Part shown: one piece after another, positions 42,103 to 45,339 of the stretch
How the letters are laid out: each line of letters opens with the position of its first letter
Position numbering within the stretch: position 1 is the first letter of the stretch
Assembly (NCBI RefSeq): GCF_021474425.1
Contig: NZ_JAKEIP010000047.1
Span: 1-45,339, forward strand
Direction: 5' to 3'
Length of the DNA: 45,339 bases
From: Streptomyces muensis
GTDB taxonomy: Bacteria > Actinomycetota > Actinomycetes > Streptomycetales > Streptomycetaceae
The notes under the pieces: model-generated
The model's database searches: none
Told to the model about the DNA's origin: nothing
The model's input: only the letters and a program-made list of their open reading frames with translations
Position numbers and translations under genes: made by a program

Positions 42103-42855
42103 TCAGGCGCCCAGGCGGCGCTGTGAGATCTCCGCGGCCGTGTCCGCGACGAGGCGGCCCCACTTGGGTGCCCGTTCCTCGTCGTAGCGCGCCTCGGGCA
42201 TGGAGACGGCCACGGCTGCCAGCGGGGTGCCGTCCTCGTCGAGCACGGCGGCGGCGACGGCGCAGACGCCCGGACGGAACTGGTTGCGGTTGACCGCGTA
42301 GCCGTCGGTGCGGATCCGGTCCAGCTCGGCGCGCAGCTCGTCGGGTTCACCGGGGGTCGTGTCGCTGAACCGCTCCAGCCCGGCCGCGATGAGGTCTTCG
42401 ACGTCCCGCCTCGGAAGGTGCGCGAGAACGGCGCGCCCGACGGCCGTGGCGTGCAGAGGCGAGGTGTCGCCGATCGTGTGGAAGGTCCGTACCGGGTGGT
42501 CGCAGTCGACGCGGTCCACCACGACCATGCACTGCAGGGCGTCGGGCACCGACAGGTGGATGGTCTCGTTCACCGCGTCCCGAAGGCGAACCATGGGTTC
42601 ACGGGCGGCGGCGAACAGGCTGGACCCCTGCAGTGCGGCGGGGCGTACGGCCAGTACGCGGGCGCCGATCTCCCAGCGGGTGGTGTCTTTTCGGTTCGCT
42701 CGCAGCCAGCCGGCCTCCGCCAGCGAGACCAAAGTGCGCTGCACGGTGGACTTCGGCAGCCCGAAGATCTTCGTCAACTCCCCCACGGTCACGGGCTGAT
42801 GCTGGGCGACCGCCTCCAGGATCCGAAGCGACCTGGTGACGCTCTTCATTTCCAT
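42103..42855 (-). CDS. IclR-family regulator, copy 2
   Basis: A 250-residue paralogue of copy 1 with the same winged helix (TKIFGLPKSTVQRTLVSLAE) and effector-domain start (LQCMVVVDRVDCDHPVRTFH). The C-terminal part has drifted: DLIAAGLERFSDTTPGEPDE and RPGVCAVAAAVLDEDGTPLA differ clearly from copy 1. The ATG at 42855 corresponds to the copy 1 start and follows a GGGGGA ribosome binding site; a longer frame to 42927 would run through the leader. It is divergent from the amine oxidase/deacylase operon with its operator in between, so that operon is the probable direct target. Confidence 0.92.
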   Translation of the reverse strand: MEMKSVTRSLRILEAVAQHQPVTVGELTKIFGLPKSTVQRTLVSLAEAGWLRANRKDTTRWEIGARVLAVRPAALQGSSLFAAAREPMVRLRDAVNETIHLSVPDALQCMVVVDRVDCDHPVRTFHTIGDTSPLHATAVGRAVLAHLPRRDVEDLIAAGLERFSDTTPGEPDELRAELDRIRTDGYAVNRNQFRPGVCAVAAAVLDEDGTPLAAVAVSMPEARYDEERAPKWGRLVADTAAEISQRRLGA

Positions 42856-42953
42856 CCGGTTTCCCCCTGTTAATCCTCGAAATTTCTGCTGGACACCCTC
42901 TTGACTCCCCACTGAAGCCACTGTCATTCTCTGTGCCAGATTCTAGCACAGCA

Positions 42954-42969
42954 TTCCACATAGTGGCAC
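42954..42969. promoter_or_regulatory. IclR operator, copy 2
   Basis: TTCCACATAGTGGCAC lies in the iclR/amine-oxidase divergent region, 99 bp before the iclR start and 164 bp before the oxidase start. It is nearly identical, in inverted sense, to the copy 1 site, so both regulators probably recognise both sites. Confidence 0.7.
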
Positions 42970-43132
42970 GGCCTTCGGAGAGACCCCCGGAAGTGAGCCG
43001 GACTGCGAGACGCGGCGGTTGCGAGCCACAGGTCCACAAGGGGGACCTGGCTCCCGCCCAAACCATCTCGAATCGAACAATCCTCACGTCGAAGGCCCAG
43101 CATGCGCCTCGGCGATACGAAAGGAAAGTCCT

Positions 43133-44272
43133 GTGTCAGCTGCCAGGAAGCGCGTCGCGGTGATCGGCGTCGGAACGATGGGCAGCCAGGCCGTATGGCG
43201 GCTGGCGGCCCGCGGCGCCGAGGTCGTCGGCTACGACCGCTACGCACCCGGCCACGACCGCAGTGCCGCCGGCGGTGAGACCCGGATCTTCCGCAGCGCC
43301 CACTTCGAGGACTCCCGGTACGTCCCGCTCCTCAAGCACGCCGACGCCCTCTGGGAGCAGCTCCAGCAGGAGACCGGCCGCGAGCTGCGCCGCCTGACCG
43401 GATGCCTGCTCATGGGGCCGACCGACCACCAGCAGATGGCCACCGTCCTGCAGTCCATCGCCGACCACGACCTCGACCACGAGGTGCTGGACGCCGAGGC
43501 GCTCGCCAAGCGCTTCCCGCAGTACCGCATCGAGCACGGCGACGCGGCCGTGCTCGACCGCCGCGCCGGGTTCATCCGCCCGGAGCTGACCATCCAGACC
43601 GCCGCCCGCCGCGCCGAGCAGCTGGGCGCCGTGATCCACCGCTACACCACGGTCCGCGAGATCGTCCCCGTCGCGGGCGGCGTGGAGATCCGCACCGACT
43701 CCGGCAGCGAGCGCTTCGACACCGCCGTCGTCACCCCCGGCCCCTGGGTCAACGACCTCCTGCCCGACCTGCCGTGGGAGGTGGAAGTCCGCCGCCTCGT
43801 CAGCGCCTGGTACGTGCCCACCGCCCCCGACGCCTGGTTCGGCGAGGAGCGCCCGGCCTTCATCCGCACGGCACCCACCCACTGCTACGGCCTGCCCTCC
43901 CCGGACGGCATCTCGGTCAAGCTCGGACTCTCCCGCGCGCTGCACCGGCTCGCCGACGACCCCAACCAGCTGGACCGCACCGTGCGGCCGGACGAACTGG
44001 AGGTCTTCTCCGAGCTGATCGGGCGTTACCTGCCCGACCTGCACCCGGACCCCACCCGCCTCTCCGTCTACATGGAGGGCTACACCGAGAGCAGCCGCCC
44101 CCTGGTCGGCCCCCTGCCCGGCGCCGAGAACGTCATCCTCCTCGCCGGCTTCTCCGGCCACGGCTTCAAACTCTCGCCCGCCTTCGGCGACATCGCCGCG
44201 GACCTCGCGCTGGACGGCGCCTCGCCCCAGCCCATCGACTTCCTCTCCACCGTCGGCCGTACGGAGGCATGA
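43133..44272 (+). CDS. DAO-family amine/N-methyl amino acid oxidase (SolA-like)
   Basis: A 379-residue FAD enzyme of the DAO/MSOX group, which oxidises secondary amines such as sarcosine or N-methyl amino acids to an aldehyde or imine plus H2O2. RVAVIGVGTMGSQAVWRLAA (about 7-26) is the FAD Rossmann fold. GYDRYAPGHDRSAAGGETRI contains the His-Ser-type loop that carries flavin contacts in N-methyltryptophan oxidase. VVTPGPWVNDLL and VYMEGYTESSRPLVGPLPGA then LAGFSGHGFKLSPAFGD complete the family pattern. AAAGGAAAG supports the GTG at 43133. It is the first gene of an operon with the M14-type deacylase and is divergent from IclR copy 2. Substrate not readable. Confidence 0.87.
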   Translation: MSAARKRVAVIGVGTMGSQAVWRLAARGAEVVGYDRYAPGHDRSAAGGETRIFRSAHFEDSRYVPLLKHADALWEQLQQETGRELRRLTGCLLMGPTDHQQMATVLQSIADHDLDHEVLDAEALAKRFPQYRIEHGDAAVLDRRAGFIRPELTIQTAARRAEQLGAVIHRYTTVREIVPVAGGVEIRTDSGSERFDTAVVTPGPWVNDLLPDLPWEVEVRRLVSAWYVPTAPDAWFGEERPAFIRTAPTHCYGLPSPDGISVKLGLSRALHRLADDPNQLDRTVRPDELEVFSELIGRYLPDLHPDPTRLSVYMEGYTESSRPLVGPLPGAENVILLAGFSGHGFKLSPAFGDIAADLALDGASPQPIDFLSTVGRTEA

Positions 44273-44274
44273 CC

Positions 44275-45336
44275 ATGAACGACGCCACCCTCGCCGTCGG
44301 CTCGCTCCAGGCCCAGCCGGGCACCAAGGTCCGCGGCACCCGCCAGGCCGATCTCGGCACCCTCACCGCGGACATCCCGGTGACCCTGGTCAACGGAACC
44401 CGCCCGGGTCCCCGGGTCGTCATCACCGCCGGTGTGCACGGCGGCGAATTCACGCCCATCGAAGCCGCCGCGCGCCTGGCAGACCTGCTGGAGCCCGGAG
44501 AGGTGAGCGGGCAGGTGATCATCTGTCCGGTCGCCAACCCTCCCGCCGTGTACCAGGGCCGGCTCAACGTCTCCCCGGTCGACGGCGTCAACCTCAACCG
44601 CGTCTTCCCCGGCGACCCGGACGGTGGCCCCACCGAGCGGCTGGCCGCCTGGCTCTTCACCCACCTCGTCGACGGCGCCGACGTCTACATCGACCTGCAC
44701 TGCGGCGGCATCGACCAGGTCCTGCGGGACTTCGTCGGCTACCGCCTCACCGGTGACCCGGACCTCGACAAGGCGACGGCCGAACTGGCAGGCTCCTTCG
44801 GCATCGAGGACGTCATCCTCGGGCTGACGCCCGAGGGCGGCAACAGCCACGCGGCCGCCGCCCGCCGGGGTGTCTCGGCGGTCCTCGTCGAGGTGGGCCA
44901 GCTCGGCCGGCGGGACGAGGCCACCGCCCTCCGCCGCGTCGACGGACTGCTGAAGGCCCTTCGCCATCTCGGCGTCCTCGACCAGGACGGCTCCGCTCCG
45001 GCACCGATCCGCGAGTGGGTCTGGTCCGGCGGCGCCACCGCCGAGGCCACCGGCCTGTGGTACCCGGAGTTCTCCTTCGACGCCGACGTCATCGGCGAAG
45101 TCGCAGAGGGCGACCTCCTCGGCCGCATCATCGACCCGACCGACGGCACGGAGCACACCGTCCACGCCCCGGCAGACGGCCGGATCTTCTACGGCATGCA
45201 CGGCCTCACCGTCGCCCCCGGCAAGGAACTGGCCGCGCTGGCCGTCCCGTGGAACCCCGACACGGCCGCGCGGGCCGACACCTTCCAGGCCCCCGGTATG
45301 GGTGCCGGATCAGACGAGGCGGACCCCCGCCCCTAG
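44275..45336 (+). CDS. Succinylglutamate desuccinylase/aspartoacylase-family deacylase (EutE/DoeB-like)
   Basis: A 353-residue zinc-dependent hydrolase of the AstE/AspA family (M14-like), removing an acyl group from an amino acid or diamine derivative. Zinc ligands are visible in ITAGVHGGEFTPIEAA (His and Glu) and YIDLHCGGIDQ (His). VNLNRVFPGDPDGGPTERLA holds the substrate-binding Arg region, and VSAVLVEVGQLG carries the likely catalytic Glu. A C-terminal beta domain ends in HAPADGRIFYGMHGLTVAPG. Ectoine-utilisation EutE/DoeB proteins belong to this family. The ATG at 44275 is seven bases past GGAGG and is preferred; an ATG at 44269 overlapping the oxidase stop would add two residues. The gene ends three bases before the window edge. 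Confidence 0.88.
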   Translation: MNDATLAVGSLQAQPGTKVRGTRQADLGTLTADIPVTLVNGTRPGPRVVITAGVHGGEFTPIEAAARLADLLEPGEVSGQVIICPVANPPAVYQGRLNVSPVDGVNLNRVFPGDPDGGPTERLAAWLFTHLVDGADVYIDLHCGGIDQVLRDFVGYRLTGDPDLDKATAELAGSFGIEDVILGLTPEGGNSHAAAARRGVSAVLVEVGQLGRRDEATALRRVDGLLKALRHLGVLDQDGSAPAPIREWVWSGGATAEATGLWYPEFSFDADVIGEVAEGDLLGRIIDPTDGTEHTVHAPADGRIFYGMHGLTVAPGKELAALAVPWNPDTAARADTFQAPGMGAGSDEADPRP

Positions 45337-45339
45337 ACC

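Noticed and set aside
1..45339. CRISPR arrays, rRNA or tRNA genes
   Set aside because: No regularly spaced direct repeats with unique spacers, no rRNA-like conserved stretch and no complete cloverleaf were seen.

Overview
The window looks like Streptomyces chromosome. It has very high GC with strong third-position GC bias, ATGA/GTGA start-stop overlaps in operons, twin-arginine exported enzymes, GH6 and GH10 plant-polysaccharide hydrolases, and sites very close to the CebR box. All assignments come from reading the protein and DNA sequence; no database search was run.

Positions 1-7.73 kb are a degraded mobile region. It holds a truncated and frameshifted tyrosine integrase, an insertion-like unit bounded by an 18-bp perfect inverted repeat (a frameshifted DDE transposase plus a small intact acidic protein), an intact AIPR-family anti-phage gene with an Mrr-like nuclease signature, a UvrD-type helicase relic directly upstream of AIPR, and an intact tyrosine integrase. 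At about 7,730 this material abuts the first 31 codons of an MHS-family MFS transporter, so the transporter was cut there, probably by arrival of the element.

Positions 8.1-16 kb encode a MacB/FtsX-type ABC system: two very large permeases, an ATPase with an AbrB-like tail, and a second, convergent ATPase. Positions 16.2-21.4 kb carry a PaoABC-type molybdenum aldehyde oxidoreductase with its XdhC-type maturation factor. The FAD subunit has an apparent 1-nt deletion near its end. Positions 21.4-24 kb hold three regulators (XRE/MmyB, TetR, GntR/FCD), the last two with visible palindromic operators.

Positions 24-29 kb are a GntR-linked catabolic operon (Ldh2-type dehydrogenase, ABM monooxygenase, cupin, frameshifted aldehyde dehydrogenase). 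It faces a collapsed set of genes on the other strand: pieces of a dipeptide-type ABC transporter and a truncated FAD monooxygenase, fused by deletions. Positions 29.1-31.4 kb hold a GH6 cellulase behind two CebR-like operators and a GH10 xylanase with its own promoter-like element. A GNAT acetyltransferase follows.

Positions 32.9-45.3 kb are an amino-acid or amino-acid-derivative catabolic locus: PucR regulator, divergent GabT-like aminotransferase, fused FAD/Fe-S 2-hydroxyacid dehydrogenase, GabD-like semialdehyde dehydrogenase, a cupin behind a 21-bp-period repeat array, two tandemly duplicated IclR regulators that share an operator, and a divergent DAO-family amine oxidase plus an AstE/AspA-type deacylase. 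The most unusual points are the AIPR/helicase pair, the duplicated IclR circuit, the 21-bp array, the ABC-AbrB fusion, and a recurring pattern of single-base frameshifts that may be gene decay or assembly error.
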